From Candidatus Melainabacteria bacterium (GTDB lineage Bacteria > Cyanobacteriota > Vampirovibrionia > Obscuribacterales > Obscuribacteraceae), in contig JACRFZ010000114.1 of assembly GCA_016212515.1 (NCBI GenBank), positions 1 to 64,000 of the forward strand: a stretch of 64,000 bases of DNA, in the 5' to 3' direction. Within the stretch, counting starts at the first letter, position 1. The number at the start of each line of letters is the position of its first letter. Below the pieces are notes generated by a model. It was not told the DNA's origin. It saw only the letters and a program-made list of their open reading frames with translations, and did not search any database. A program made the position numbers and the translations under genes. Of the stretch, positions 18,088 through 27,531 are shown piece after piece.

Positions 18088-19935
18088 TCAGTCGTCTTCC
18101 AGGGAAGAGGTATCGCCGGTGGGCAGGCCCAGTTCCCAGGCTTTCAGCAGTCGGCGCATGATTTTGCCGGAGCGGGTCTTGGGCAGGCTTTCTTTTACCT
18201 CAATTTCGCGAGGATAGGCATGGGCCGCCAACTGCTTCTTTGTGAATTCTTTGATGTCGTTCAAGAGTTCATCGGAAGCCGTGTATCCATTGGCCAGCAC
18301 CACAAAGGCTTTGATAATCTCGCCTCTTTCCTTGTCGGGCTTGCCGATTACTCCGGCCTCGGCCACTGCCTTATGCTCGACCAGGGCTGATTCCACTTCA
18401 AAGGGACCGACCCGGTGTCCAGATGTGTTGATCACATCGTCGGCCCGGCCTACGAACCAGAAATAACCGTCTTCATCTTTCCAGGCGTTGTCCCCGGAGA
18501 AATACCAGCCCGGTATCTTGAAGTATTCCTGGAATTTCGGTTCGTTGCGCCAGATGGTGCGCAGCATGCTGGGCCAACCCGGCTTGACCACCAGTTTGCC
18601 CAGTTCTCCCGCTTCCACTTCTTCGCCGTTTTCGTCCACCACGGCTGCATAAACCCCGGGCAAGGGTTTGCCCATGGAGCCCGGTCTGATGGCATTGCAA
18701 GGTAAATTGGCAATCAGTTGCATGCCGGTTTCAGTCTGCCACCAGTTGTCGTGGATGGGCAGTCCGTAGACTTTCATGCCCCAGCGCACCACTTCCGGGT
18801 TGAGCGGTTCGCCCACAGACAAAATGTGGCGCAGCGTGGAGAGATCGTGCTCGTAAACCACATCGTCGCCGGCTTTCATGAGCATGCGCAAGGCTGTGGG
18901 AGCTGTGTACCAGACCGTCACTTTCAGGTCGTCTATGACTTTGTACCAGCTATCGGCATCAAAACGTCCCTCATAGCTGACTACGGAAGCACCGTTCGAC
19001 CAGGGTCCGAAGATACCATATACGGTGCCGGTCACCCAGCCGGGATCGGCCGTGCACCAGTAAATATCGTCGTCGCGCAGATCCAGCACCCACTTGGTGG
19101 TCATGTGGTGACCGACTATGTCGGCATGCACGTGCACCACTCCCTTGGGTTTGCCTGTGGTGCCGGAGGTATAAAGAAGGTAGAGTGGATCTTCCGGATC
19201 CGTCTTCTCGCATTCCAGTTGGTTGGATTGCCCTTTCACCAGCTCGTCGTAGGACAGCTCGCCCTTGGCCAGTTTTTTGGAATCGGCGCCGACGACAATG
19301 ACATGCTCAAGGTCGGGCAGGTCTTTCTTGATGCCGTCGAGTTTTTCTTTCAGGGCCGGATTGGTTATAACAATTTTGGCCTCGGAGTCTTGCAGCCTGT
19401 CTCTGAGGGCATCCGGTCCAAAGGCTGAGAAGAGTGGGCCGGCAATGGCACCCAGTCTGGCGATGGCGATGGTGGCCACATAAAGCTCAGGCACGCGCGG
19501 CAGGAAAACAAAGACGCGATCGCCTTTCTTCACTCCCAGAGATTTGAGGGCGTTGCCCATGCGGCAGGCGGCGTCATGGATCTCCTGGAAGGTGAACTTC
19601 TGAACAGCACCGCTGGCGTCTACGCTGTAGAGGGCTACTTTATTCTTTCTGCCGCTCACCAGGTGTCTGTCCACGGCGTTGTAGGCGGCATTGACGCAGC
19701 CGTCCTGGAAATAAGAAATTTCGGAGCGGGCCGCTTCCCAGTTGAAGGTATCATAGGTAGTGGCATAATCTTCAAGGTTGCACTTGACCGGGAACTTCTT
19801 AATAAGCTCTTTTCGCCCGGTTTTTTTTGGACCTTTGTGGGTATCGGTCATGGTCGCCTCACCGGGCTTGCCGTCCTTCTTCTTTGTGTCAGGGCTGTCG
19901 CTCTTCTTGCTCGGAGTTTCTTGGGCGAGCTTCAT
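18088..19935 (-). CDS. acsA: Acetyl-CoA synthetase (AMP-forming)
   Basis: A 615-residue adenylate-forming enzyme. Motifs in order: YTSGTTGKPKGVVH (AMP-binding P-loop), WCTADPGWVTG, DNWWQTETG (the Trp-Trp typical of acetyl/propionyl enzymes), YFSGDNAWKDEDGYFWFVGRADDVI and the C-terminal PKTRSGKIMRRLLK, whose lysine is acetylated in related proteins. It makes acetyl-CoA from acetate, ATP and CoA. About 50 extra polar residues precede the domain. The closest type looks like Bacillus AcsA, and propionate use is not excluded. It ends at a strong terminator and its upstream region holds two inverted repeats. Confidence 0.9.
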   Translation of the reverse strand: MKLAQETPSKKSDSPDTKKKDGKPGEATMTDTHKGPKKTGRKELIKKFPVKCNLEDYATTYDTFNWEAARSEISYFQDGCVNAAYNAVDRHLVSGRKNKVALYSVDASGAVQKFTFQEIHDAACRMGNALKSLGVKKGDRVFVFLPRVPELYVATIAIARLGAIAGPLFSAFGPDALRDRLQDSEAKIVITNPALKEKLDGIKKDLPDLEHVIVVGADSKKLAKGELSYDELVKGQSNQLECEKTDPEDPLYLLYTSGTTGKPKGVVHVHADIVGHHMTTKWVLDLRDDDIYWCTADPGWVTGTVYGIFGPWSNGASVVSYEGRFDADSWYKVIDDLKVTVWYTAPTALRMLMKAGDDVVYEHDLSTLRHILSVGEPLNPEVVRWGMKVYGLPIHDNWWQTETGMQLIANLPCNAIRPGSMGKPLPGVYAAVVDENGEEVEAGELGKLVVKPGWPSMLRTIWRNEPKFQEYFKIPGWYFSGDNAWKDEDGYFWFVGRADDVINTSGHRVGPFEVESALVEHKAVAEAGVIGKPDKERGEIIKAFVVLANGYTASDELLNDIKEFTKKQLAAHAYPREIEVKESLPKTRSGKIMRRLLKAWELGLPTGDTSSLEDD

Positions 19936-19993
19936 ATAATTCCTCCCGGCTTATTGCATTGACCTGGCTGTTGTTAGAGATGCCTTTGAGTCT

Positions 19994-20068
19994 GCTGCCT
20001 TGATAGCATCAGGCAGCCCGAACCCTGGTGTTTTGTTTAGTTTAGCGCTTCGGCAACAAAACTAAACA
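19994..20068. promoter_or_regulatory. Two inverted repeats in acs / TPR divergent region
   Basis: GCTGCCTTGAT pairs with ATCAGGCAGC (one bulge) at 19994-20020. TGTTTAGTTT at 20034-20043 pairs perfectly with AAACTAAACA at 20059-20068. They lie between the acs start (minus strand) and the TPR gene (plus strand), where operators for either gene would be expected. Confidence 0.45.
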
Positions 20069-20213
20069 GTTTTCCCCCCGGTGATAGCTAGAAATTTCTA
20101 AAGAATTCGAACCTGTCTTCCCCTGACGGTCAAAAGTCCCTTACCCCTTGGCGATTGGAGGGCTCCCCAAGAGGGTAGAATGCCCCTTGGTAGAGCGTAG
20201 ATTGGGGGTAGCG

Positions 20214-20837
20214 ATGTCCTTAGTGTGGAACGATCTCAAGCAGTCGGCTGAAAAGGCAATGGAGGCTAATGACTGGTCCACGGCTTTGAGTGACTGGGAA
20301 GCAGCATTGAAGGAAGCTGAGAGTTTCCCGGACGGCGACGGCAGGCAGGTCACCACCCTGGAGGGGCTGGCTCGCACGAGATTCAGCCGCGGCGACCACG
20401 ATGAAGCGGAATTTCTCTACAAGCGTACTCTCGTGATCAGGCGAGATGAGCAGGGCAAAGACCACAAAGATGTGGCTTCCGTCGAGCGCAATCTGGGCGT
20501 GGTACTTTTCACCGCTGGTCGGTATGGTGAGGCTCAGAGCCATTTCGAGAAGGCGCTCAACCTCAAGAAAGCCGCTTTTGGTGATGCCCATATCGAAGTG
20601 GGGCGGACCATCTATCTGCTGGCCCTGGCCTGCCATGCTCAGGGGCATTACGATGAAGCCGATACCCATTATCGTAAAAGTCTCGATATCAAAAATAAGG
20701 CTCTGGGAAACAATAGCCCCGAGCTGATCAATCTTTTGCGTAATTACGCCGACCTCCTCCGCAAAACCAGTAGAGACAGTATCGCCGGGCAGATGGAACA
20801 GTTTGCCAAGGGTATAGAAGCGAAGCAGAAGCATTAA
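20214..20837 (+). CDS. Tetratricopeptide-repeat protein
   Basis: A 207-residue soluble TPR protein with about four repeats (e.g. AEFLYKRTLVIRRDEQGKDH, AQSHFEKALNLKKAAFGDAH, ADTHYRKSLDIKNKALGNNS), of the kinesin-light-chain-like 42-residue class. There is no signal peptide, so it is probably a cytoplasmic scaffold. ATG 20214 has GGGGGT upstream; a longer frame begins at 20148. Its TAA overlaps the ATG of the methyltransferase gene (TAATG), so the two are translationally coupled. Confidence 0.85.
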   Translation: MSLVWNDLKQSAEKAMEANDWSTALSDWEAALKEAESFPDGDGRQVTTLEGLARTRFSRGDHDEAEFLYKRTLVIRRDEQGKDHKDVASVERNLGVVLFTAGRYGEAQSHFEKALNLKKAAFGDAHIEVGRTIYLLALACHAQGHYDEADTHYRKSLDIKNKALGNNSPELINLLRNYADLLRKTSRDSIAGQMEQFAKGIEAKQKH

Positions 20838-21559
20838 TGCTGTCCGTTGATCTTGACCAATCCGACCGTCTGGTGCAGTGGCGTTGTCCTTACCCTGATT
20901 GTGCCGGGTTTTCTCTCCCCATTGAAAGTAGTGCGGTGGCGGCGCCGGTCTGTCCTGTTTGCCTGCGCCCCTTCACACCACGCTCCGCCGTTCACTTTGA
21001 GGAAATGCAGAAGAAGGTAAAGTCAAATCCGCAGGCGCCTTCTATTGTTCCTCCAGCCCCCTGCGACCTGGTGGTGGTAATTGAGGATCTACGCAGTTTG
21101 CACAATGTTGGCGCCGTATTTAGAACCGCCGACGGTGCCGGCTTCTCTGCTATTTACCTGTGCGGCATCACAGGCTTGCCGCCGCGCAAAGAAATTGCCA
21201 AAGTATCGCTGGGGGCGGAGGACTTCGTACCCTGGCAATTTCGCCCATTTATCGCCGGTTGCCTGCAGGAATTAAAGTCGGCGAATTTTTGCCTGGTGGC
21301 TCTCGAAAAGAATGACATTTCTTCGCCCCTCTACCGTTGCCTTCAGGAAGGCAAGCTCAGGCGACCACTGGCTCTGGTGGTGGGCAATGAAGTTAGCGGT
21401 GTGTCCAGAGAAGCCCAGTATTACTGCGATCAGGTCTGTCACTTGAGCATGAGAGGGCAGAAGGAATCTTTGAATGTTTCCGTCGCTTTTGGGGCGGCGG
21501 CCTATCTGATCAGTGAATTCTTCTCGTTTTCCGGTAACACGATTTGCCAGGAAATTTGA
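20837..21559 (+). CDS. SpoU/TrmH-family RNA methyltransferase with zinc ribbon
   Basis: A 240-residue protein. Residues ~15-45 have four cysteines (WRCPYPDCAG...PVCPVCLRPF), a zinc-ribbon-like N-terminus. Then come the SPOUT motifs LHNVGAVFRTADGAGF, LVVGNEVSGVS and LSMRGQKESLNVSVAFGAAAY, which form the SAM-binding knot. It likely 2'-O-methylates a tRNA or rRNA; the substrate cannot be read from the sequence. It is coupled to the upstream TPR gene. Confidence 0.9.
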   Translation: MLSVDLDQSDRLVQWRCPYPDCAGFSLPIESSAVAAPVCPVCLRPFTPRSAVHFEEMQKKVKSNPQAPSIVPPAPCDLVVVIEDLRSLHNVGAVFRTADGAGFSAIYLCGITGLPPRKEIAKVSLGAEDFVPWQFRPFIAGCLQELKSANFCLVALEKNDISSPLYRCLQEGKLRRPLALVVGNEVSGVSREAQYYCDQVCHLSMRGQKESLNVSVAFGAAAYLISEFFSFSGNTICQEI

Positions 21560-21562
21560 GGC

Positions 21563-21618
21563 TGGAAGCTGCCGAAAATTGGCTTCCATGCCGGGCGGGA
21601 CTACCCAGTCTGGCATGG
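21563..21618 (+). promoter_or_regulatory. Two overlapping, mutually exclusive hairpins
   Basis: TGGAAGC (21563-21569) can pair with GCTTCCA (21582-21588). CCATGCC (21586-21592) can pair with GGCATGG (21612-21618). The two share CCA, so only one can form at a time. They lie just after the methyltransferase stop, before the Tad-domain gene. Confidence 0.4.
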
Positions 21619-21744
21619 CGGGGGTAGAATATTAGTGGTTGTCTATTTCCGGCGATTGGCATTTCCCACGGCATCCTTACTAAGAATTTCAGGCAGATTT
21701 AAATAGACCGGGCACGTCTTCGTCTTAAGGCAGAGGGAAGAAAT

Positions 21745-23778
21745 ATGAATCTAAAGCACGGGCGCATTGCAAGAGAGGTGGCGGCATCAGACCGGCGTCG
21801 CCGACCGAGGGGCAATATGCTGGTTTTCATTACGGCTGCTACCATCGGGCTTATTGCCTTGATAGCATTTTTCGGATTGGGTTATGTGCGTTTGCTCGGT
21901 ACCAACAACGAGCAACGAACGGCCATTGAAGCCGCGGCACTGGCAGCAGCTCGTGACCTGAGTATGATTGCCATAGACACTCCCGATTACGGCTTCGTTT
22001 CACTTTCTGATGCGGCGCCGGTGGGCTCCACTACTGCGGCGGCTGATAATTTTTATACGCCTGTGCGCAGCATCAACGGCATCATCGGTACCCTGCGGCT
22101 CGATATGATTATTGCCGACAGGCTGGGTGATGTTAACCTCAAAGAAATCATCAAAAAAGATCTGGCCAAGGCTCTTGCCGCCCAGGCCTTGCTTGCCGCC
22201 GAGCTGAATAAGGCCATTGCCCCCGGCTATGTGTCCAAAGACCTGAGCGGAAACAACGTTGAAGTGTTTAAAGACGCCGAAACCGCCTATCAGCAAAACG
22301 GCATCCGCATGACCGGTAGCTCCAACTATGTGCCGGGTTCGCTCAGGCTCTCTCTTGGTGGTCTCAATGGTGGTTCCATCACCAACATCGGCCTGCCTAA
22401 TCCCACTGGATGGGCTAATGTGGCTGCCTCGGCCCAGCAGGGCGGCAAATATATGAGCTACATGAACATTCCCTACGACGGCACCGACTTCGTCTTTGCC
22501 GGTGTCGGCGATTCCATCAAGCTGGTTTCCGATAAGAACTGGACTCCGGTGGTGGCCGGCCTGCCATATCAAGTTCCGACGGTTGTACGTGCCGAAGCCG
22601 ACCAGAAGATGAACGACGCCAACAACCCCAACGGTTATACGGTGCATGCTTCCGCCTGCGCTCAACCGGCCAACGTAGTCGATCCCAAGCCGGCTCCCGG
22701 CGCGCTCACCTTCAGTTTCCCCGACGGTCTCTGCCCCGAGATCGCCAAGCCCGGCGACATGCTTACTTACGCTGATTTCAATAAGAACGGTACTCACTGT
22801 TCTTATCAATATTCAGACGGCGGCGACTTCCCCTTCCCTATGGGCGGCGCCACCTTGAGAGAGCGCACCTGGGAATTTGATCCTCTTGATCAAAATGTCG
22901 GCAATGTCTTCAGAAAGGCACTCTTTGACTGGTGGAAGCGGGCCGGTACCAAGCTGGATATGGCTTCTGCCCGGGCTATGCTTATCGATCCTGCTTTCAA
23001 ATTCAAGAATCCCAACCCCCTGATGGTGGATTGGAAGACCCATGCCAAGCTGGGTTCCACCCAGATCTATGTGCTCGGTCAGATTCCCAACGGCAACATC
23101 CATGTATACAGAGTGCGTCCCAGCGACGGCTTGATCACCTACGATGCCAAACAGCATGAGCCGGTGGAGTATCTGGTGGCCGGCGAGAATCAGCTCTACT
23201 CGGAGTCTATTGATGCCATCAAGAAGAGTGCCGTGGGCAAACAGAGCCTGGGACCATTCAACTTTGTGCCGGACCTGAAGGAGTTGAATAAAATGACTCT
23301 GGAGGACACCTGGGATGTGTACATCAGAGATCAGGTCTACCAGCCCGGTAAGTCTACCGGCGGCAGACATGCCGGTGAACCCCTCGATAACGACGATACG
23401 GCCATGGCTCCTTTCAATATGCAATTTGTGGCCCATGGTCTTGGTGCCAAGTCGTATGTAGCAGGTCCCAAAGGCACCGGTAAGACACCCATCCTCTCCA
23501 ACCAGTCCGACTTTGCTGAAACCAGCGGCTTTCCTGCTTCTTATTACAAGCAGTATGCCACCGGTTCCGGTAAGCGCCCGACCTATTTGACCAATGGTAC
23601 CGCTGTGGATATTCGTTTCCGCCGTCAGGTGGAAGCCGGCTCTTTGCATAAAATCCTGGGTGATAAAACCGGCTACATCGGCGAGAAGTACGTTGATCCC
23701 ACCCTGCCCGCTATTGTTCCTTCCCCGGGAACGGATGCCACCGGCGACGGTGACATCGACGGCGGCGACGACGACTAA
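21745..23778 (+). CDS. Giant Tad-domain (TadG-like) pilus-associated protein, copy 1
   Basis: A 677-residue protein. Residues ~26-70 (RGNMLVFITAATIGLIALIAFFGLGYVRLLGTNNEQRTAIEAAALAAAR) match the Tad-domain N-terminus of TadG-like proteins: one membrane helix and an Ala-rich helix. The remaining ~600 residues form a large exterior domain I do not recognise. The C-terminus is Asp-rich (DATGDGDIDGGDDD), reminiscent of calcium-binding repeats. SD AGAGGGAAG is well placed. A paralogue with clearly similar sequence throughout lies at 34335-36455. The Tad family suggests a role in a surface adhesion pilus; no other tad genes except a TadE-like one are in the window. Confidence 0.75.
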   Translation: MNLKHGRIAREVAASDRRRRPRGNMLVFITAATIGLIALIAFFGLGYVRLLGTNNEQRTAIEAAALAAARDLSMIAIDTPDYGFVSLSDAAPVGSTTAAADNFYTPVRSINGIIGTLRLDMIIADRLGDVNLKEIIKKDLAKALAAQALLAAELNKAIAPGYVSKDLSGNNVEVFKDAETAYQQNGIRMTGSSNYVPGSLRLSLGGLNGGSITNIGLPNPTGWANVAASAQQGGKYMSYMNIPYDGTDFVFAGVGDSIKLVSDKNWTPVVAGLPYQVPTVVRAEADQKMNDANNPNGYTVHASACAQPANVVDPKPAPGALTFSFPDGLCPEIAKPGDMLTYADFNKNGTHCSYQYSDGGDFPFPMGGATLRERTWEFDPLDQNVGNVFRKALFDWWKRAGTKLDMASARAMLIDPAFKFKNPNPLMVDWKTHAKLGSTQIYVLGQIPNGNIHVYRVRPSDGLITYDAKQHEPVEYLVAGENQLYSESIDAIKKSAVGKQSLGPFNFVPDLKELNKMTLEDTWDVYIRDQVYQPGKSTGGRHAGEPLDNDDTAMAPFNMQFVAHGLGAKSYVAGPKGTGKTPILSNQSDFAETSGFPASYYKQYATGSGKRPTYLTNGTAVDIRFRRQVEAGSLHKILGDKTGYIGEKYVDPTLPAIVPSPGTDATGDGDIDGGDDD

Positions 23779-23783
23779 GAGTC

Positions 23784-25976
23784 TCAGTTGTAGACCGTCA
23801 GCTCCATAAACAAACTGGCAAAAGTCACCACAAAGAAGAAAAGCGACACCTTGAGCATGGCTCCGCTATTTCCGGTGGTGGCTTTTCCTTTTATGTCCAC
23901 TCCTTCCATGCGGGAGATGGCAAAGGTGATTGTGGTGATAGCCAGAAGGGTGAGGGGCAGCCCGTAGTGAAGGATGGTGAGGGGCACAATGTTGGCCGAT
24001 ACCAGCCAGAGTCTTGTGGGCTTACCGGCCTTGATGGGCTTGACGTTCTTGAGCAAATCTTGCTGCTGGTTGTCCTTGAGCCCGGATTTTTCAGCGGCAG
24101 ACTCGGGCGCCACCTTAATCGGGGCGGTTTTGGGGCCTTTATCCTTTTTACGATTGCGGGCGTTGGTCTTTTTTAGCTCTGAACCACCTTTTGGTGGTTT
24201 TACCTGACTGTCGCTGCCGCCGGTCTGGGACAGGACGCTGTTGTCGGCCTGTATGACCAGACTGAGACCGGGTTTGGATTGCTTGATAAACTTGCCGTCG
24301 CGATCCAGACCTCTTACGAAGAAAGCGGTGGTGCGCTGCCTGTTCAATTTGGCATCGCCGTAGAGGGTGGTGTAGGTACAGATCTGACCGGGCTCCGTCA
24401 TCTCCGTATCCATGACCGTACCGCCGGTTTCCAGAACAAGCTGGGTGTTGGCATAGCTTTCGCCGGTTTCAGCCACTTGTTTTATAGGTATCGGTAAGAG
24501 CTTGCCGGTGAAGGGGCTATTGTAGCTGAACTCCGGGGTTGAACCGGGGGGCGGAAAGGTGGGGTAGGAGCCGGAGCGCAAGAAGATACCCTGGGCAAAG
24601 GCCGCCATCTTCTTCATCTTGGCTATGACGATTTGTTCTGATTCTTTGTCGCCGTAGTACATGATGCCGTCTTCCGCTTCGATTCCACCGGGTACTCGGG
24701 CGAAGAATATTTGCTTTTCAGTGAGGGCGCTGGCCATGACCTGCAAGTAATCGCCCCAGTTGTTGTCGATTTTTCTCATGGGTATGGTCATGGCACCATT
24801 GGCGGTGGCGACGACGGCGCGGCTGCCCGGCATCAGGCGCACTTCTTTCAGTCCATCTCCGGTTGCGAAAGTAAATTCCGGCTTGTCTGACTTGGCGCCG
24901 CTTGCCTCCACGGCGGAGCCTCGCTCTTTGCCGCCTGAGATAAGGGGCAGACAGCCATAGGCAATAATGCCCAGAAGTACTAGAAACCCTACAATCGGCA
25001 CCATGTAGTCTTTCATGATGCGACCCATGACTATGCGCGAATCGTCTTCCTGGGAAAATTTCCTGGTTTTTCCAGGGCCGTGTTGAATACGAGGCGTTTT
25101 TCTGCCGGTTAGATTTTCGATGTCCTCCAGGCTGTAATCATCTTCTTCATAGGCCCCCGGTACTTCTCTTTGTCCGAATACGGAAGAGCCGGTCAGATGT
25201 CCCTGGTGTGGAGTTCTGGCATTCTGAGCCATGAGGTCGGCATCAAGGGCTTTGGTTCGATTGATGCTTTCCAAATTTACTACGGAGGCGCTACCCAGGG
25301 CATCGTTGAGGGACGGACTGAAGGGCATGCGCTCTACGTTTTGATACTGATTGCCGAGATTCTCCACCGCTCCTTCATAGGGGCGCTCTTCCTGGCGGAA
25401 GGGAGCCGGAGGCGGTTCTTGCAAGTTTGTCTGGTAACTGCGCGGTGCCTCCAGGGTGTTTTCTATTTGCTGCAGATTGAGTGGATCTTCCCCCCGGCGC
25501 CGCATCTCATCCATCTCGCGCATCAAATTGCTCAAGTAGCTGTATCTCTCCACCACAGCTTTGGCCAGTTCCTCGTCGGGACGCAGGCAGAGCCTGGCTC
25601 TACTTAGAGCTTGATTGCACATCTCGAAGGAATCTTCCACCAGACCAAGGCGTTCGGCCAGGATGGACATCTTCCAGAGAACCGTCACTATTTGCGGATG
25701 ATTGGAGCCCAGGATGCTCTCTCCCAGCCGATAGAGCCGGTCGAATATTCTGAGAGAGTCGGCCGGTCTTTCTACTGCTGCATAAACGTCACCGAGATCT
25801 TGCATGTATTCGGCAAGTTCCGGAGCACTTTCGCCGAATGTACGTTCTGTGGCGCTTAATGCCGCCTCAAAATAGGGCACTGCATCGAGAAAAAGTCCTT
25901 GCTGGCAAAGTGCCCGTCCTTGCTCCAGATTAGCCGGCCCGTCCGTAGAGGGCATCCTGAAGTTTCCGCTTTGCAT
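23784..25976 (-). CDS. TPR-containing multi-pass membrane protein
   Basis: A 730-residue protein. The N-terminal ~150 residues hold TPR repeats (LFLDAVPYFEAALSATERTFGESAPELAEYMQDLGDVY...). A polar linker leads to a membrane helix (PIVGFLVLLGIIAYGCLPLIS, about residue 335). Then comes a ~230-residue soluble domain of unknown type and two more hydrophobic segments at the C-terminus. I recognise no enzyme motif. It converges with the Tad-domain gene, with only five bases between the stops. TPR in the cytoplasm and a domain outside suggest a bridging role; this is inference. Confidence 0.75.
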   Translation of the reverse strand: MQSGNFRMPSTDGPANLEQGRALCQQGLFLDAVPYFEAALSATERTFGESAPELAEYMQDLGDVYAAVERPADSLRIFDRLYRLGESILGSNHPQIVTVLWKMSILAERLGLVEDSFEMCNQALSRARLCLRPDEELAKAVVERYSYLSNLMREMDEMRRRGEDPLNLQQIENTLEAPRSYQTNLQEPPPAPFRQEERPYEGAVENLGNQYQNVERMPFSPSLNDALGSASVVNLESINRTKALDADLMAQNARTPHQGHLTGSSVFGQREVPGAYEEDDYSLEDIENLTGRKTPRIQHGPGKTRKFSQEDDSRIVMGRIMKDYMVPIVGFLVLLGIIAYGCLPLISGGKERGSAVEASGAKSDKPEFTFATGDGLKEVRLMPGSRAVVATANGAMTIPMRKIDNNWGDYLQVMASALTEKQIFFARVPGGIEAEDGIMYYGDKESEQIVIAKMKKMAAFAQGIFLRSGSYPTFPPPGSTPEFSYNSPFTGKLLPIPIKQVAETGESYANTQLVLETGGTVMDTEMTEPGQICTYTTLYGDAKLNRQRTTAFFVRGLDRDGKFIKQSKPGLSLVIQADNSVLSQTGGSDSQVKPPKGGSELKKTNARNRKKDKGPKTAPIKVAPESAAEKSGLKDNQQQDLLKNVKPIKAGKPTRLWLVSANIVPLTILHYGLPLTLLAITTITFAISRMEGVDIKGKATTGNSGAMLKVSLFFFVVTFASLFMELTVYN

Positions 25977-26070
25977 TCACCACAAACCTTTCATTCTTCT
26001 TAGCGTATACCCAGTTTATTGCTGTCTATACTTCTAATTAGTCTATATATGGCAATTGAGGAATTTGGCT

Positions 26071-26451
26071 ATGACCACCAAGCAAACCGGCAAGATTACT
26101 ATTGACTGGCGCTATCATCGAAACTCTTGCAGTACCTGTGAGAAGGCCAGCCTTTATCTTGCGTCTCATAATGTTGAAATTCTAGAAAGTGCAGATGCTC
26201 GCAAAGTGCGTATGGGCAAAGAGGAGACCCTGAAATTGGCCGGCAGTGTGGACCATATTTACGCTTCTCGGGGCACAAAGAGCGTCCATCTTGATCTAAA
26301 GGTGGATAAACCCTCCGATGACGAGCTCATAGCTTTGTTAATCGGCCCTACAGGTAATCTACGTGCTCCCACCCTCAAGATCGGCAGGCAGCTTCTAGTG
26401 GGCTTCGACAAGACAGGCTATGACCTGGTTTTCGCCGGAAGCAGCAAGTAG
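26071..26451 (+). CDS. ArsC/Spx-like thioredoxin-fold protein
   Basis: A 126-residue protein with an N-terminal CSTCEKASLYL redox motif (CxxC) after a beta strand (YHRNSCSTCEKA), then GPTGNLRAPTLKIGRQLLVGFD near the end, the arrangement of ArsC-like reductases and Spx. Catalytic cysteine and the cis-Pro-like APTL are present. It may reduce arsenate, or more likely act on another thiol or glutathione target. I chose ATG 26071 because GAGGA lies eight bases upstream; another start is at 26056. Confidence 0.7.
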   Translation: MTTKQTGKITIDWRYHRNSCSTCEKASLYLASHNVEILESADARKVRMGKEETLKLAGSVDHIYASRGTKSVHLDLKVDKPSDDELIALLIGPTGNLRAPTLKIGRQLLVGFDKTGYDLVFAGSSK

Positions 26452-26472
26452 ACCTCTATTGAATGCAAAGAA

Positions 26473-26515
26473 AGAGAGGACCGTCCATATAGAGGGTCCT
26501 CTCTAAAGCTTTTTT
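26473..26515. terminator. Bidirectional terminator
   Basis: AGAGAGGACC (26473-26482) pairs with GGTCCTCTCT (26495-26504), followed by AAAGCTTTTTT. It separates the convergent ArsC-like and small membrane protein genes. Confidence 0.85.
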
Positions 26516-26525
26516 GTTTAAGCGC

Positions 26526-26774
26526 TCAGGAGTTGGATTCCTCGAAGTGCTTTTCGTCTGTGACGAAGCCCAGGATCAGTCCAAATAGACCACCGGCAAG
26601 GGCTCCCCAGATAGCTCCACCTTTGAAACCCATCACCGGAACCACACTCACCGGCAGAGGCCAGTACTTGATTACTTCAAAAGAACCGCCCACGATGAGC
26701 GCGGAAAAAACCGCCATATAGAACATTGCCGCTACGGGCAGGGAAGAACAGCATTTATCGCTCTTATTGGCCAT
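26526..26774 (-). CDS. Small two-TM membrane protein (82 aa)
   Basis: An 82-residue protein with two hydrophobic stretches (VAAMFYMAVFSALIVGG and the glycine-rich GGAIWGALAGGLFGLILGF), so it is likely an integral membrane protein with a short acidic tail. I recognise no family. It lies between a bidirectional terminator and a ~170-base gap before the Nudix gene. Confidence 0.6.
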   Translation of the reverse strand: MANKSDKCCSSLPVAAMFYMAVFSALIVGGSFEVIKYWPLPVSVVPVMGFKGGAIWGALAGGLFGLILGFVTDEKHFEESNS

Positions 26775-26941
26775 GAGAAACCTCTAGCAGAACCAGAATT
26801 ATTTTCTTGAATCGAATCTGGAATTGAATCGTCACCTATATTATCACCAAGGGGGGTGCTACCGGGTACGCCTCTGCCGCTTCTTTCAGGGCGGACCATT
26901 ATCAAAGTTTTTTAAGCTCGGCTTTTTGGGTTACTGTGCAA

Positions 26942-27487
26942 TCAAAGCGAGTTGCAGCGGTTGCTCAAAAGACCAAGCCCGGCTACTGTCTTGGCATCTT
27001 GAATCTTACCCTGGCTGACTAAACTCCAGGCCTCGGCCAGGCTCAAGTCAAGTACTTCCGTCTCTTCGTCGAAATCGAGGTTCTTGCCCAGGAAGGTCAC
27101 CCCGGTAGCGTGATAGAGGTAGAGCACTTCGTTACAAAATCCAGGCGCCGAATAGAGTCTGGCCAGTTCCTGCCAGTGGCTGGCTCCAAATCCGGTCTCC
27201 TCGGTCAGTTCTCTCTGGGCGGCCGGAAGTGGATTTTCATCCTTTTCGATGCGACCGGCCGGCAGCTCAAGCAGGTCTTTGTCGATGGAGTAGCGGTACT
27301 GACGGACCAGCAGGACGCGCCCTGGTTCATGTTCACAGGCAATGACCACGCCGCCGTTGTGCTCCACCACCTCGCGCGTCACGGAGAGCCCATCTTCTGC
27401 TTCCAGGGAATCGATGCGCAGGGATATGATGCCGCCTTCATGCACCCTTCTGGTTTCTACCAGATGTGCCCTTGTGAATAATGCCAA
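26942..27487 (-). CDS. Nudix hydrolase (ADP-ribose pyrophosphatase type)
   Basis: A 181-residue protein. The Nudix box is GRIEKDENPLPAAQRELTEETGF (G-x5-E-x7-RELxEExGF), the Mg-binding catalytic loop. The preceding VVIACEHEPGRVLLVRQYRYSIDKDLLELPAGRIE matches ADP-ribose pyrophosphatases (NudF/YjhB-like), which cleave ADP-ribose and related nucleotide sugars. The frame starts at a TTG (27487). It is downstream of the esterase gene on the same strand. Confidence 0.88.
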   Translation of the reverse strand: MALFTRAHLVETRRVHEGGIISLRIDSLEAEDGLSVTREVVEHNGGVVIACEHEPGRVLLVRQYRYSIDKDLLELPAGRIEKDENPLPAAQRELTEETGFGASHWQELARLYSAPGFCNEVLYLYHATGVTFLGKNLDFDEETEVLDLSLAEAWSLVSQGKIQDAKTVAGLGLLSNRCNSL

Positions 27488-27531
27488 GTTAGTGCCTCAA
27501 TCTTTTTCTAGATTGTCAAATTCTACTGGAA

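Noticed and set aside
18718-19428. Long plus-strand frame opposite acs
   Set aside because: Antisense to conserved acs motifs and without recognisable protein features.
22813-23649. Long minus-strand frame opposite the first Tad-domain gene
   Set aside because: It is a shadow of the plus-strand coding sequence; no motif or ribosome site.
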